The notes under the pieces are model-generated. The model saw only the letters and a list, made by a program, of their open reading frames with translations. It had not been told where the DNA came from and ran no database searches. Shown piece by piece: positions 43,524 through 51,883 of a DNA stretch of 55,651 nt. The DNA is from Clostridia bacterium. Lineage in GTDB: Bacteria > Bacillota > Clostridia > Christensenellales > Aristaeellaceae. A program made the translations under genes and the position numbers. Numbering within the stretch: position 1 is the stretch's first letter; each line of letters starts with the position of its first letter. The stretch spans positions 1 to 55,651 of the forward strand of contig JAFUCP010000245.1 in NCBI GenBank assembly GCA_017459565.1. The letters run 5' to 3'.

Positions 43524-43562
43524 GGGACGGCCCGCGCGAAATCATTCCGCGCGGGCCGTCCC
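43524..43562. terminator. GC hairpin between convergent MATE and GH3 genes
   Basis: A perfect 15-bp stem GGGACGGCCCGCGCG (43524-43538) with its complement at 43548-43562. No strong T run on either strand, but it sits between two convergent stop codons. Confidence 0.7.
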
Positions 43563-43586
43563 CGTCCTGTCAGGGCTTCGGCGCGG

Positions 43587-46052
43587 TCATTCGAACCACG
43601 CCTCGCAGAAATCGGGGGTATCGACAAGGTAGCCCCTGCACTGCGCTTCAATGACGCAGATCAGGTTGTCGTCGAGCCTTCTGGCATAATAGGACACGGC
43701 AATCATATCCCCGGGACTGCCCAGCTTCCACAATTCCCGCACATATTCATGGCCGCCGAGGGTTCTGGTTTCCCGGTCCTCGTAGACCAGGGCGGCCCCC
43801 GACGAACCGTAATCCTTCAAATCGGACGCCTTGCAGTAATCCAGGTATTCATCTGCGGTACATTGCGGATTGTCCGGCATCCCTATGCCGGTGTTCACAA
43901 ACTTGACCACAAAGATGGCGTTCTGGCCCTCGTTGACGCTGTCCCAGATCACCGAATGATAATATCGCCTGCCCTCCTCGCTGTCGCTTTCCGAAGCCAT
44001 GCCCGAAATTCTCGACAGGATGCCGCTGTCGCTGACCGGGAACAGGTCGCCCGGAATTCTTACGGCGATATCCGCGTATTCATTGGTATACAAGCCGTCC
44101 TCAAATTTGCCCTTGGTATATCTTGTGCCGGCGGCAATGGCTTCAAAGTCGATCTCCTCCGATTCGGAATCGGCATCGTGTTCAGCCCCGCCGTCAACAG
44201 CCGGCTCCTCACGGGGCGCGAAGCCTTCGCCATAGGACAGGCCGTACCCGGTTTCAAGAAAGCACTCGTCCGTCCCGATTTGATCCACGGACCCGTACCA
44301 CGGCTCGGGAAGCCTGCCGGTAAAGTCGGCGCAGCCGCAGAGTACATCCGAAATTCCCTTGCCCTCGGAGCCTGGCAGGTAGCACATGACGACGCTGTCC
44401 CAACTCTCATAATCATCCGGGTCGAGTATGACCTGCCTGCCCGCGATGATGCAGGTCGCGGTAGGCTTGTCCAGCTTTTTCGCCTTGTCGATCATCAACC
44501 TGTTATAGTCGAGGCCGAGCTTCCCGCACAGTTCAAGATCCTCCGTATCGCCGTACCATTCGGCATAGGCGTCCTCGCCGACGCAGAGCAGCACGACATC
44601 GGCCTCCTCCGCGCGGGCGGCGTCCGTAATGACCTCGATGCCGTAGTCGTCGGCGTACCGCTCGAAGGCCTGGAGTATGGTCGTGACCCCTGATATCCTG
44701 TCATAGGGGCTGGCGTTCCAACCCATCGTCCAGCCACCGCACTGCGCGCGCGCGTTGTCCGCCGCCGTTCCCAGGATATAGACCTTTTGGCCCTTGCGGA
44801 TCGGCAGCGTCCCGCCTTCGTTCCTGATGAGGACGAGGCTTTCTTCAACCAGCCTTTCGGCAACGGCCCGGTATGCGGCGGAGCCGGTTTCCGACTGGAC
44901 CGTTGCCAGGCTTTCGCAGAGCGGATCCTCAAAGACGCCCGCGTTTTGCTTGACACGGATGATCCTCGTCACAGCGTCGTCGATCCGCTCCATGGAGAGC
45001 CGCCCGTCCCTGGCAGCGTCGATGATGATGCCCATAGCCTCGTCGTATCGCTCCCCCTCCATGAGCATGTCTATGCCGCAATTGATCGCGCTGACGACCT
45101 GCTCCTCATAGGTCTCCAGGGAAGTATTTCGGATGGCCATACTGTCGCTGACGACGAAGCCTTCAAAGCCCATCCCGTTCTTGAGCTTCCATATGTATTC
45201 GCCGTTTTCATGCATCTTCAGGCCGTTCAGGGAGGAATAGCTGACCATGATCGTCTGGACGCCCGCGTCGATCTGCGCCTGGTAGACCTTCAAAAGCGCT
45301 TCGATTTTTTCATCGGAAAGTATGGCGTCGCCCCTGTCAATGAGGCGGGGATAATCGCTCTGTTCGCCCGTTCCGTAAGCGACGTTGCCATCGCCGAAAT
45401 AGTGCTTTGCGCAGGCGATCACGCCGCCGTCCACAAGGCCCCGGGTATAGGCTGTGCTGAGCCTGGTGATGGCGTCGAGGTCCGATCCGTAGCACTCGTA
45501 GTTCCTTCCCCACCTCGGATCGTTGGACTGGGCGACGCAGGGATACAGGTTCCACAGCATGTGGCAGAGCCGCGCCTCGTCCGCGGTGATCCGTCCGACC
45601 TGATAGGCAAGCTCCTCGTCGCCAGCCGCGCCCTGGCCGATGTTGTGGGGAAAGTAGACGGCGTCGGTGCAATAGCCCACGCCGTGAACGTCGTCCTGGG
45701 CCAGAAGGAAGGGGATCCCCGATTCGGAGGCGATCGCCGCCCGCTGGTAATCGTCGACCACCGCGCGCCATGAGGCGGCGCTGCGCATCCCTTCATCCCC
45801 GTAAATGCTCCCGTAGCCGTCATCCAACATGGCATCTTCCCTGACCCTGTTCAGGAGGGGCTGCACCATCTGGGCGGCCTTCTGTTCCAATGTCAGCTCC
45901 GCGACGATCTCCTCCGGGGTCATCGCCGCGTATTTCAGATACCTGTATTCCGCCGGTTCAGAGGGCGATGACAATGTCTCGGCACTTGCGACGCTGGCCA
46001 TAATCGGCAAGAGCAGGGCCAATGAAAGCAAGAAAACCAGCGCTCTTTTCAT
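43587..46052 (-). CDS. Secreted GH3 beta-glucosidase-like enzyme with extra C-terminal domain
   Basis: The 821-residue protein has a signal peptide (MKRALVFLLSLALLLPIMASVASA). The GH3 barrel has LLAQDDVHGVGY and KHYFGDG, and the nucleophile is Asp303 in VVSDSMAI. The second GH3 domain includes VLLCVGEDAYAEW and SGVTTIL and ends about residue 600. After an acidic linker (DADSESEEIDFE) there is an added domain of about 200 residues (about 620-821), which may bind carbohydrate or the cell wall; I do not recognise it. The architecture differs from the cytoplasmic GH3 at 22.9 kb. The start follows GGGAGGA. It has a consensus promoter. Confidence 0.9.
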   Translation of the reverse strand: MKRALVFLLSLALLLPIMASVASAETLSSPSEPAEYRYLKYAAMTPEEIVAELTLEQKAAQMVQPLLNRVREDAMLDDGYGSIYGDEGMRSAASWRAVVDDYQRAAIASESGIPFLLAQDDVHGVGYCTDAVYFPHNIGQGAAGDEELAYQVGRITADEARLCHMLWNLYPCVAQSNDPRWGRNYECYGSDLDAITRLSTAYTRGLVDGGVIACAKHYFGDGNVAYGTGEQSDYPRLIDRGDAILSDEKIEALLKVYQAQIDAGVQTIMVSYSSLNGLKMHENGEYIWKLKNGMGFEGFVVSDSMAIRNTSLETYEEQVVSAINCGIDMLMEGERYDEAMGIIIDAARDGRLSMERIDDAVTRIIRVKQNAGVFEDPLCESLATVQSETGSAAYRAVAERLVEESLVLIRNEGGTLPIRKGQKVYILGTAADNARAQCGGWTMGWNASPYDRISGVTTILQAFERYADDYGIEVITDAARAEEADVVLLCVGEDAYAEWYGDTEDLELCGKLGLDYNRLMIDKAKKLDKPTATCIIAGRQVILDPDDYESWDSVVMCYLPGSEGKGISDVLCGCADFTGRLPEPWYGSVDQIGTDECFLETGYGLSYGEGFAPREEPAVDGGAEHDADSESEEIDFEAIAAGTRYTKGKFEDGLYTNEYADIAVRIPGDLFPVSDSGILSRISGMASESDSEEGRRYYHSVIWDSVNEGQNAIFVVKFVNTGIGMPDNPQCTADEYLDYCKASDLKDYGSSGAALVYEDRETRTLGGHEYVRELWKLGSPGDMIAVSYYARRLDDNLICVIEAQCRGYLVDTPDFCEAWFE

Positions 46053-46137
46053 GTGAAGCTTCCTCCCGTCGGCAAGCCGCGTTCCTTTCGAGGCGTTTCG
46101 ATCGGACCGGACTTTCGTTAAGCTGCGTTTAATTCCT

Positions 46138-46166
46138 ATTATAACCGAAGGGCAATATTCCGTCAA
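46138..46166 (-). promoter_or_regulatory. Promoter of the secreted GH3 gene
   Basis: On the minus strand: TTGACG (46161-46166), a 17-nt spacer and TATAAT (46138-46143), about 90 nt before the start. Confidence 0.88.
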
Positions 46167-46174
46167 TACCGTCC

Positions 46175-47062
46175 TCAGTGCGCCCAATTGTACGCCTTGT
46201 TGATAGCCGACTGATGCTCCTCGTTCACGCTTTCGCTGCCGTGGGTCAGGCTGTTCACCATGTGCAGGCAGAATTGGCCGTCATAGCCGTTGGAGGTAAT
46301 GGTCTGGTCGCCGTGAGGCTTGGTGTTAATGGAGCAGGCCACATATTTGCCGCCGGCATAGAGGATCACCGGGATGCAGTCCCAGGAAAAGCTGCCGCCG
46401 GCCATCTTCTTCAACTTGGCGGTATCAGAGGCCGTGGCGGGCTCCACATCCGCGTGGTTGTGGCCGCCCATGCGCTTGATGCGCACCGTGATGCCCTTGT
46501 CGATATCGTAGATATAGCCATAGCTGCCGGTGTGCAGCACGCTGCTGCCGCCCTTGAACCAGTCCAGTCTGACCACCTTGGACTTCCACGATTTGCCGCC
46601 GGAGGCGGACTCGGAGGATCTGTCGCGGGACACGCAGGAAGCGGGCACATAACCCGTCGCCGAGCCGCTGGCGTTCTGCACCCGCAGATAGTCGCCGCTC
46701 ACGCCCACGACGTAGACCTTCGTGTTGACGCCCACCGACGCCCGCTCAGACGAGGATGAGGCGCTTTTGTAGATATAGGTGTCCTTGCTGATATAGGCCG
46801 AATAGCGCTGCTCGCTGTTCAGGTATTTCAGAGGCACATAGCCCGTCACGCCCCTGTAGCTGACCTTCGCCCAGTCGCCGGAGGTATCCTTGAGGGAGAG
46901 CGTCGTCCCCTTTTCCAGGGATACGCTGCTGCTGGAGGTGGACTTTTCGCTGTAAAAGCGGGCGGAGCCGCTGTTCACCTTCACGTCGGAGGCCTGCGCG
47001 GCGCAGCACAGCGCCAGCAGCGCCGCAAGCACCCCACAGAGGTATTTTCTGAAATATTTCAT
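46175..47062 (-). CDS. Secreted SH3b protein with a Cys/His C-terminal domain
   Basis: The 295-residue protein has a signal peptide (residues 1-24) and two SH3b domains (about 25-85 and 90-150). The C-terminal domain (about 160-295) contains GGHNHADVEP and NGYDGQFCLHMVNSLTHG. This Cys/His-rich pattern recurs in clostridial exported proteins and loosely resembles the SHGC-type L,D-transpeptidase core. I infer a possible cell-wall enzyme but cannot prove it. The start follows AGGAGA. It is separated from the GH3 gene by 122 nt containing that gene's own promoter. Confidence 0.82.
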   Translation of the reverse strand: MKYFRKYLCGVLAALLALCCAAQASDVKVNSGSARFYSEKSTSSSSVSLEKGTTLSLKDTSGDWAKVSYRGVTGYVPLKYLNSEQRYSAYISKDTYIYKSASSSSERASVGVNTKVYVVGVSGDYLRVQNASGSATGYVPASCVSRDRSSESASGGKSWKSKVVRLDWFKGGSSVLHTGSYGYIYDIDKGITVRIKRMGGHNHADVEPATASDTAKLKKMAGGSFSWDCIPVILYAGGKYVACSINTKPHGDQTITSNGYDGQFCLHMVNSLTHGSESVNEEHQSAINKAYNWAH

Positions 47063-47248
47063 AATATAAATCTCCTGTTGTTTGATATTACCATTCATAT
47101 GTATTATATTTCAAACATATTGGTTTTTGTGTAAAAGCCCTGAAACAAGGCCCGGTTTGACACAAAAACACCATATACCGCGCCCGTGAACAGCCAAAAT
47201 TTACGCTGACGTGCTACAATGATCGAAAAAAGCAAGGGAGCAATGGCC

Positions 47249-48082
47249 ATGGCCCGGGAATTCAACTATGTTCAGCAGATGGAGCAGCGGCTGCTGACCG
47301 ACCTGCGCAAGCCCATCTGGCGGCCCTTCATGCGCGCCATCCGGGACTACGCGCTGATTCAGCCGTGGGATAAAATCGCTGTGTGCGTCTCCGGCGGCAA
47401 GGATTCCATGCTGCTGGCCAAGCTGATGCAGCTGCTGGCCAGGCACAGCGAAACGCCCTTTGAGGCCGTGAATCTGATCATGGACCCGGGCTACAGCGCC
47501 GACAACCGCCGTCAGGTGGAGGCAAACGCCCGGCGGCTTGGGCTGGAATATGTGCTGTTTGAAAGCGACGTATTCGAGGTGGCCCAGGCGCAGGACGAGC
47601 ATCCCTGCTTTTTGTGCGCCCGTATGCGGCGGGGCTGCCTGTACGGCAAGGCCCGGGACTTGGGCTGTAACAAGCTGGCGCTGGGGCACCATTTCGACGA
47701 CGTGACAGAGACCACGGTGATGGCCATGCTCTACGGCGGGCAGATCCAGGCCATGCCGCCCAAGCTGCGGGCAAAGAATTTTCCGGGCATGGAGCTGATC
47801 CGCCCGCTGTACCGCGTGCGCGAGGCGGATATCTGCGCCTGGCGGGACGAGTTTGACCTGCATTTTATACAATGCGCCTGCAAGCTGACCGAAAACGCCG
47901 CCCGTGATGGGGACGCCTCCAAGCGCCAGCGCGTCAAGCAGCTGCTGGCCCAGCTGAATAACGAGCATCCCAAGGTGGCGCAAAACGTGTTCAACAGCAT
48001 CCACCGCGTCCAGCTGGACACCCTGGTGGGATGGAAGTACCGGGGTGAGGAACACTCCTTCCTCGAAAATTACGATGACTGA
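47249..48082 (+). CDS. TtcA-like PP-loop tRNA-thiolation ATPase
   Basis: TtcA enzymes adenylate a tRNA base for sulfur insertion (2-thiocytidine at position 32) and carry an iron-sulfur cluster. The 277-residue protein has the PP-loop SGGKDSMLLAKL, a CFLCARMRRGCLYGKA cysteine motif and LALGHHFDDVTETTVM. I take ATG at 47249 because the GGGAG site lies 8 nt upstream; ATG codons at 47219 and 47243 are in frame but poorly placed. Gram-positive members of this family are less studied, so the exact base is uncertain. It is followed by a strong terminator. Confidence 0.87.
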   Translation: MAREFNYVQQMEQRLLTDLRKPIWRPFMRAIRDYALIQPWDKIAVCVSGGKDSMLLAKLMQLLARHSETPFEAVNLIMDPGYSADNRRQVEANARRLGLEYVLFESDVFEVAQAQDEHPCFLCARMRRGCLYGKARDLGCNKLALGHHFDDVTETTVMAMLYGGQIQAMPPKLRAKNFPGMELIRPLYRVREADICAWRDEFDLHFIQCACKLTENAARDGDASKRQRVKQLLAQLNNEHPKVAQNVFNSIHRVQLDTLVGWKYRGEEHSFLENYDD

Positions 48083-48090
48083 CGAACCCA

Positions 48091-48148
48091 TGAAAAGCGC
48101 CTGCCGCAAACAGACCCCTTCCGGTCGCTTTGCGGCAGGCGCTTTTCA
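48091..48148. terminator. Bidirectional terminator
   Basis: A perfect 20-bp stem runs from TGAAAAGCGCCTGCCGCAAA (48091-48110) to its complement at 48129-48148. An A run and a T run flank the GC core, so it can act on both strands. The rest of 48149-48250 shows no gene. Confidence 0.93.
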
Positions 48149-48250
48149 TCGCTGTTTTACGAAAGGCAAAGCTGCTTGACGCAGCCAGAGCCAAAAAGAT
48201 GCCCGCAGAATCGCTGGATTAAACGCAAAGAAATATTGCGACACAGGCGC

Positions 48251-49162
48251 TTATTCCACATCCTCGCCGTCCTCCAGGCCCCCGCGCATGGGAATGTCCA
48301 GCGGCACGAACTTTCCCCGGCGGCGGTGCGCGCGCTGCACCTGCTCCGCGTGGCGGAGCGTCAGCTCATGGGAAGCGCGTATGCGGCGCATCAGCATGGT
48401 GACGACCTGCTCGATCTCACTGCCTTCGGAATAGTCCGCTTCCACGGAAAAGTCCACCCGGCCCTGGAGCAGCATGTCGTCGGCCACCTCGGTGGACCCG
48501 GGCGCGTGTACGGCAATGGAATAGCCGCCTTTTTGCTTGGTCATCTTCATGCAGGGCACATCCGTCAGGCCGTCCCCCACATAGATCATATTGGAAAAGG
48601 GCACGCGGCGCATATATTCCGGGGTAAAGGCGTTCAAATCGCGGTCGTTGGTCACGTCCAGTATGCCCTTGTTGATCCTGAACAGATATTGGGTCTTGCT
48701 GGTATAGTTCACGGCTGTGGAGGGCCACACGGCACGGCCGTCCCCGTCATAGCAAAAGGAGGCGGCGAAGATCGCCTTGAAGTGCCTGCCGATATCAGAG
48801 CCGCGAATGATCTCCGTCAGGCCGGAGGAGATGATATAATGCTCCACCGTCACGCCGCACGCACGCCCGATGGCGTTGATGCGGTCAAACCAGCTTTGCA
48901 CGCCGGGAAAGAAGGCCACGTCCCTGCCCAGGGCGATCAGTTTTTCCTTCGTCAGCTCCATCTCTCCGCTGGCCATCTTCTTCATCAGGTACATATAGGT
49001 GAGGATGCCGTCCATATCGTGTTCCCGGGCAAATTCGGCGCACTTGCCCCAAAATATATCCGGCTCCACCTTTATGCCCGGCAGGAAGGAATACTCCTCC
49101 ATGTCCCGAGGGGAGAGCGTCTTGTCAAAATCATAGATCAGCGCGACGATGGGCGTCTGCAC
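48251..49162 (-). CDS. HAD-family phosphatase
   Basis: The 303-residue protein shows motif I DFDKTLSPRDM (nucleophile Asp and acid Asp), motif II around IISSGLTEII and motif III-IV YVGDGLTDVPCMKMTK. This is the phosphoserine-phosphatase-like branch of the HAD superfamily. The C-terminal 50 residues are charged. The GTG start follows AAGGAGGG with 6-nt spacing (an upstream ATG at 49189 lies before that site). Substrate unknown. It has no operon partner closer than the PGB gene upstream, whose stop is 76 nt away. Confidence 0.88.
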   Translation of the reverse strand: MQTPIVALIYDFDKTLSPRDMEEYSFLPGIKVEPDIFWGKCAEFAREHDMDGILTYMYLMKKMASGEMELTKEKLIALGRDVAFFPGVQSWFDRINAIGRACGVTVEHYIISSGLTEIIRGSDIGRHFKAIFAASFCYDGDGRAVWPSTAVNYTSKTQYLFRINKGILDVTNDRDLNAFTPEYMRRVPFSNMIYVGDGLTDVPCMKMTKQKGGYSIAVHAPGSTEVADDMLLQGRVDFSVEADYSEGSEIEQVVTMLMRRIRASHELTLRHAEQVQRAHRRRGKFVPLDIPMRGGLEDGEDVE

Positions 49163-49237
49163 GCAAATCCCTCCTTGCGCGAAAAGCACACGAATTGGGC
49201 GGTTGCGAACAGCCGCCCAATGAAGTCGGTATGAAAA

Positions 49238-50815
49238 CTATGTCGCCGGCTCCGCCACCTGAACCTCCCCGGCGGGCGCCTCCGCGGCGGGTGCGGGCGC
49301 GGGCTCCGGCGTCGGGGCGGGCGTGGGCGTGACCTGCGCGTATTCCGTGCGCGGCGCGTTTTCGGAATACAGCAGCGTCAGGGTCTGGTTGTCGGCAATG
49401 CCGGTGGCCTCCAGCCCCGCGGCCTGCTGGAACAGCTTCACTGCCGTCTGGGTCTTGCTGCCGTAAGCGCCGTCGCGGTCATCCAGCAGGAAGCCGAGCA
49501 TGAACAGCCGGTTTTGCAGCTCCAGCACCTCGTCGCTCTTGTCGCCCTTGGACAGCGTGTTATAGGTGACCTCCGGCACGGGCGTGGGCGTGGGCGTGGG
49601 CGAGGTGGCCACGGTCACGCGCTCGCCGTTGAGGACGGCGGTCAGCTCCTGGGCGGTGGTGGCGTTTTCAACCTGCGCGATGGCCGCGCGGACGATATCC
49701 CACCTGGCGTTGGAATCCTGCTCCGGGTTCAGCGTGCCCTGTTCAAGCTCCATCATGTCCATCAGTATGGCGTTGTCCAGGTTGCCCTGTATGTTTTGCA
49801 GCACCGATATGAACAGCGGGTCGTTCACGGCGGGCTCCTCGGGCATCAGCGCGTCGAAGGAGGCGGTGTTTTCGCCCGCGCGCTGCGTAAAGGCCAGCAG
49901 GCCGCTGCCGCTGTAGACCGTGGCCATCTGGTCGATATAATCCGTGCTGGCATGGGCATACATCAGCTGTATACCGTTGTCATACAGCGTCTGGGTGACG
50001 CCCTCGATCTTCGAGGCGTTCTGCGTGCCCCGGATGTGACGGAACCACAGCACGCCGCCCACGATCAGCGCGGCGGCGGCGATCATGATCAGCGCCACGC
50101 GCAGAATATCCTTGACGCCGATGGTGCGGCCGTAGCGGATTTCGTCGAACTCCTCCTCGTCGATATCGTTGAATACCTCGCTCTGCTCGGTATCGATATC
50201 GGGGTTGGCAGCGGCATTGTCGTCATAGACCACGCCGGCCTGGGGCGTCGCATAGCTGTCGTCGTTTTCATCATAGGCGCGGCGGCGGCGGGCGGCGCGG
50301 CGGCTCTGGGTCGCCTCCAGGCGCTGGATGTAATCCTCCACCTCCGTGCTGATGCCCGCGCGGCCCGTGGATTCAATGGGCCGGGAGTGCAGCTCGGAAA
50401 CATCCATGCTCTCCATTTTCAGCTCTTCGTCCACAGCGCTGAGGGTGTTGAGCGCGTCCTCCGACAGCGGCTCCTGAGGCGCGGCGGGCGCGGCGTCGTT
50501 TTCATCGCCTTCGCCCTCTATAGCGGCGCGCATATCCTTGCGAATTTCCTCTGGGGCGGAAGCGCCGTCGTACACGGGCCGGTAGGTCGTCCGGCTGTCC
50601 ACCGCGCCCTCCTCCCGCTGCTGCTCAGACATGGTCGTATAGGTGGTGCGGGTATATGTCGCAACCGTCTGCCCGGCGGGTGTATCGGGCAGTATATGCG
50701 CCTGTGCAGATGTATAGGGCGTCCCCTCAAAACGGCTTTCCCCCACGGGGGTTCCGCAATGCGGGCATTTTGTGTCTTCCGGCATCAGGGTTTTGCCGCA
50801 TTTGGAGCAAAACAT
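49238..50815 (-). CDS. Zinc-ribbon membrane protein with C-terminal peptidoglycan-binding domain
   Basis: The 525-residue protein starts with a zinc ribbon MFCSKCGKTLMPEDTKCPHC. An acidic, disordered cytoplasmic region (about 25-235) includes a basic patch SRRAARRRRAY. One membrane helix lies at about 245-265. An extracellular helical domain (about 275-405) follows, then a TPTPTPVP linker, one PGB_1 domain (about 420-485) and a Pro/Ala-rich tail. The order zinc ribbon, single TM, Pro-rich linker, PGB matches the large 28.6-kb protein, so they are architectural paralogues. The start follows GAGGAGG. Role inferred: linking cytoplasm to wall. Confidence 0.85.
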   Translation of the reverse strand: MFCSKCGKTLMPEDTKCPHCGTPVGESRFEGTPYTSAQAHILPDTPAGQTVATYTRTTYTTMSEQQREEGAVDSRTTYRPVYDGASAPEEIRKDMRAAIEGEGDENDAAPAAPQEPLSEDALNTLSAVDEELKMESMDVSELHSRPIESTGRAGISTEVEDYIQRLEATQSRRAARRRRAYDENDDSYATPQAGVVYDDNAAANPDIDTEQSEVFNDIDEEEFDEIRYGRTIGVKDILRVALIMIAAAALIVGGVLWFRHIRGTQNASKIEGVTQTLYDNGIQLMYAHASTDYIDQMATVYSGSGLLAFTQRAGENTASFDALMPEEPAVNDPLFISVLQNIQGNLDNAILMDMMELEQGTLNPEQDSNARWDIVRAAIAQVENATTAQELTAVLNGERVTVATSPTPTPTPVPEVTYNTLSKGDKSDEVLELQNRLFMLGFLLDDRDGAYGSKTQTAVKLFQQAAGLEATGIADNQTLTLLYSENAPRTEYAQVTPTPAPTPEPAPAPAAEAPAGEVQVAEPAT

Positions 50816-50860
50816 GGCTCGGCCTCCTCTGCGTCTTGTTCGCCCGCCTCCGCGGGTCCA

Positions 50861-50900
50861 TAGAAAAACCGCCCAAAACGCGCCTGCGCGCGCGGCGGTT
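50861..50900 (-). terminator. Hairpin with T run upstream of the zinc-ribbon gene
   Basis: On the minus strand AACCGCC/GGCGGTT (50867-50873, 50894-50900) with a GC-rich inner part is followed by TTTTC. It is about 45 nt before the next start codon. It may terminate the gene at 51070 or attenuate the zinc-ribbon gene. Confidence 0.55.
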
Positions 50901-50968
50901 CAATTCGACATTTTTTGGTCGATGGTCCGGGAAACCGGCGCTCTCCCAATCGTACCAAAATCCAATAG

Positions 50969-50998
50969 AACCATCCTATCATATATGATAGGATGGTT
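50969..50998. repeat. Perfect 30-bp palindrome
   Basis: AACCATCCTATCATATATGA and the following 10 nt read identically on both strands. AATA and TATT continue the symmetry outside, with one bulged base. It is AT-rich, with no loop and no T run, so it suits a dimeric repressor operator or cruciform better than a terminator. It lies in a 254-bp gap without genes. Confidence 0.8.
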
Positions 50999-51069
50999 TA
51001 TTCGGTAAATCAAGGATATAAATATGACTTTAATTAGGTATTTTATCCCAATTGCGCCATAATCATGCG

Positions 51070-51681
51070 CTACAGCGTGACCGTGGGCGGATTGCAGTAG
51101 GGGCAGGGCTGCATCCCCTCGCGCAGCGCGTCGCGCACCGTCAGCTCGCGCCCGTTGGTCTGGGTGCGGCAGACCTTGGTGGCGTGATAGTATATGGCGT
51201 TGGAAAAGACGCTGTACACAGTGGTCTCATAGGCCTCCTCGTTCTGGGCGTTGACTGCCTCCAGCTTCTGTTCCTCGGTCAAAAGGTCGCTGGCCGTGCC
51301 GCCCGCATCCAAAACCTGGGCCAGCTGCTGCTCATAGAGCAGCTGTTCGATGTTGTACAGCGCGTTGAGCGTCTCTCCCTGGGGCGCGGCCGTCACCTGC
51401 GGCGGCGCGACAGGCACCGGCAGGCTGACGCTCAGCTCCTGGTGCGGCGTCAGCCACACGACAAGCAGCGTCATTTCAACCGTGGCCAGCGCGGTCAGCA
51501 GCAATCGGCCCCGGCTGCGGAACACGCCCTGGCGCCAAAGATACAATAGGCCCACCGGCGGCAAAAGCAGCGTCAGCAGCAGTCCTATCGTACCGCGCCC
51601 GGAAATGGCCCGCTGCCTGGAGGGGCGCTCCACATGGGCGGTATAAGCCGCGCTGGTTCCTCGGTTGTATCGGTTGCTCAT
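51070..51681 (-). CDS. Membrane protein with C-terminal Cys/His metal-binding-like motif
   Basis: The 203-residue protein has a basic N-terminus (residues 1-30) and hydrophobic segments at about 31-48 and 58-78. An acidic helical stretch rich in Gln, Leu and Glu (100-145) follows, then the C-terminal motif YYHATKVCRTQ...CPYCNPP. The spacing HxxxxC...CxxC resembles small zinc sites of the Ada-like kind. I do not recognise the family as a whole. The start follows AAAGGA. A perfect promoter lies upstream. The gene is divergent from galM. Confidence 0.75.
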   Translation of the reverse strand: MSNRYNRGTSAAYTAHVERPSRQRAISGRGTIGLLLTLLLPPVGLLYLWRQGVFRSRGRLLLTALATVEMTLLVVWLTPHQELSVSLPVPVAPPQVTAAPQGETLNALYNIEQLLYEQQLAQVLDAGGTASDLLTEEQKLEAVNAQNEEAYETTVYSVFSNAIYYHATKVCRTQTNGRELTVRDALREGMQPCPYCNPPTVTL

Positions 51682-51731
51682 GATCTGTCCTTTCCCGACA
51701 ATCAGGCGATCGCATTGAATCTGTTGTCATC

Positions 51732-51760
51732 ATTATACTTTTTGGCGGTAAAGCTGTCAA
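51732..51760 (-). promoter_or_regulatory. Consensus promoter of the membrane protein gene
   Basis: On the minus strand: TTGACA (51755-51760), a 17-nt spacer and TATAAT (51732-51737). Both hexamers are perfect. Confidence 0.92.
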
Positions 51761-51800
51761 GCGCAGGGGAAAAGGCTGTGTGAAGCGAACCTCTTCCCCC

Positions 51801-51829
51801 TTGAATTTCCCGCGCAAACGATGTATTAT
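51801..51829 (+). promoter_or_regulatory. Promoter of galM (and probably gltX)
   Basis: TTGAAT (51801-51806), a 17-nt spacer and TATTAT (51824-51829), 54 nt before the galM start. It is divergent from the promoter at 51732-51760. Confidence 0.75.
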
Positions 51830-51883
51830 ATATAATATGAGATTATGGCCCGTCAGGGCCTTCACAGAAAGGCGGTTATTTGC

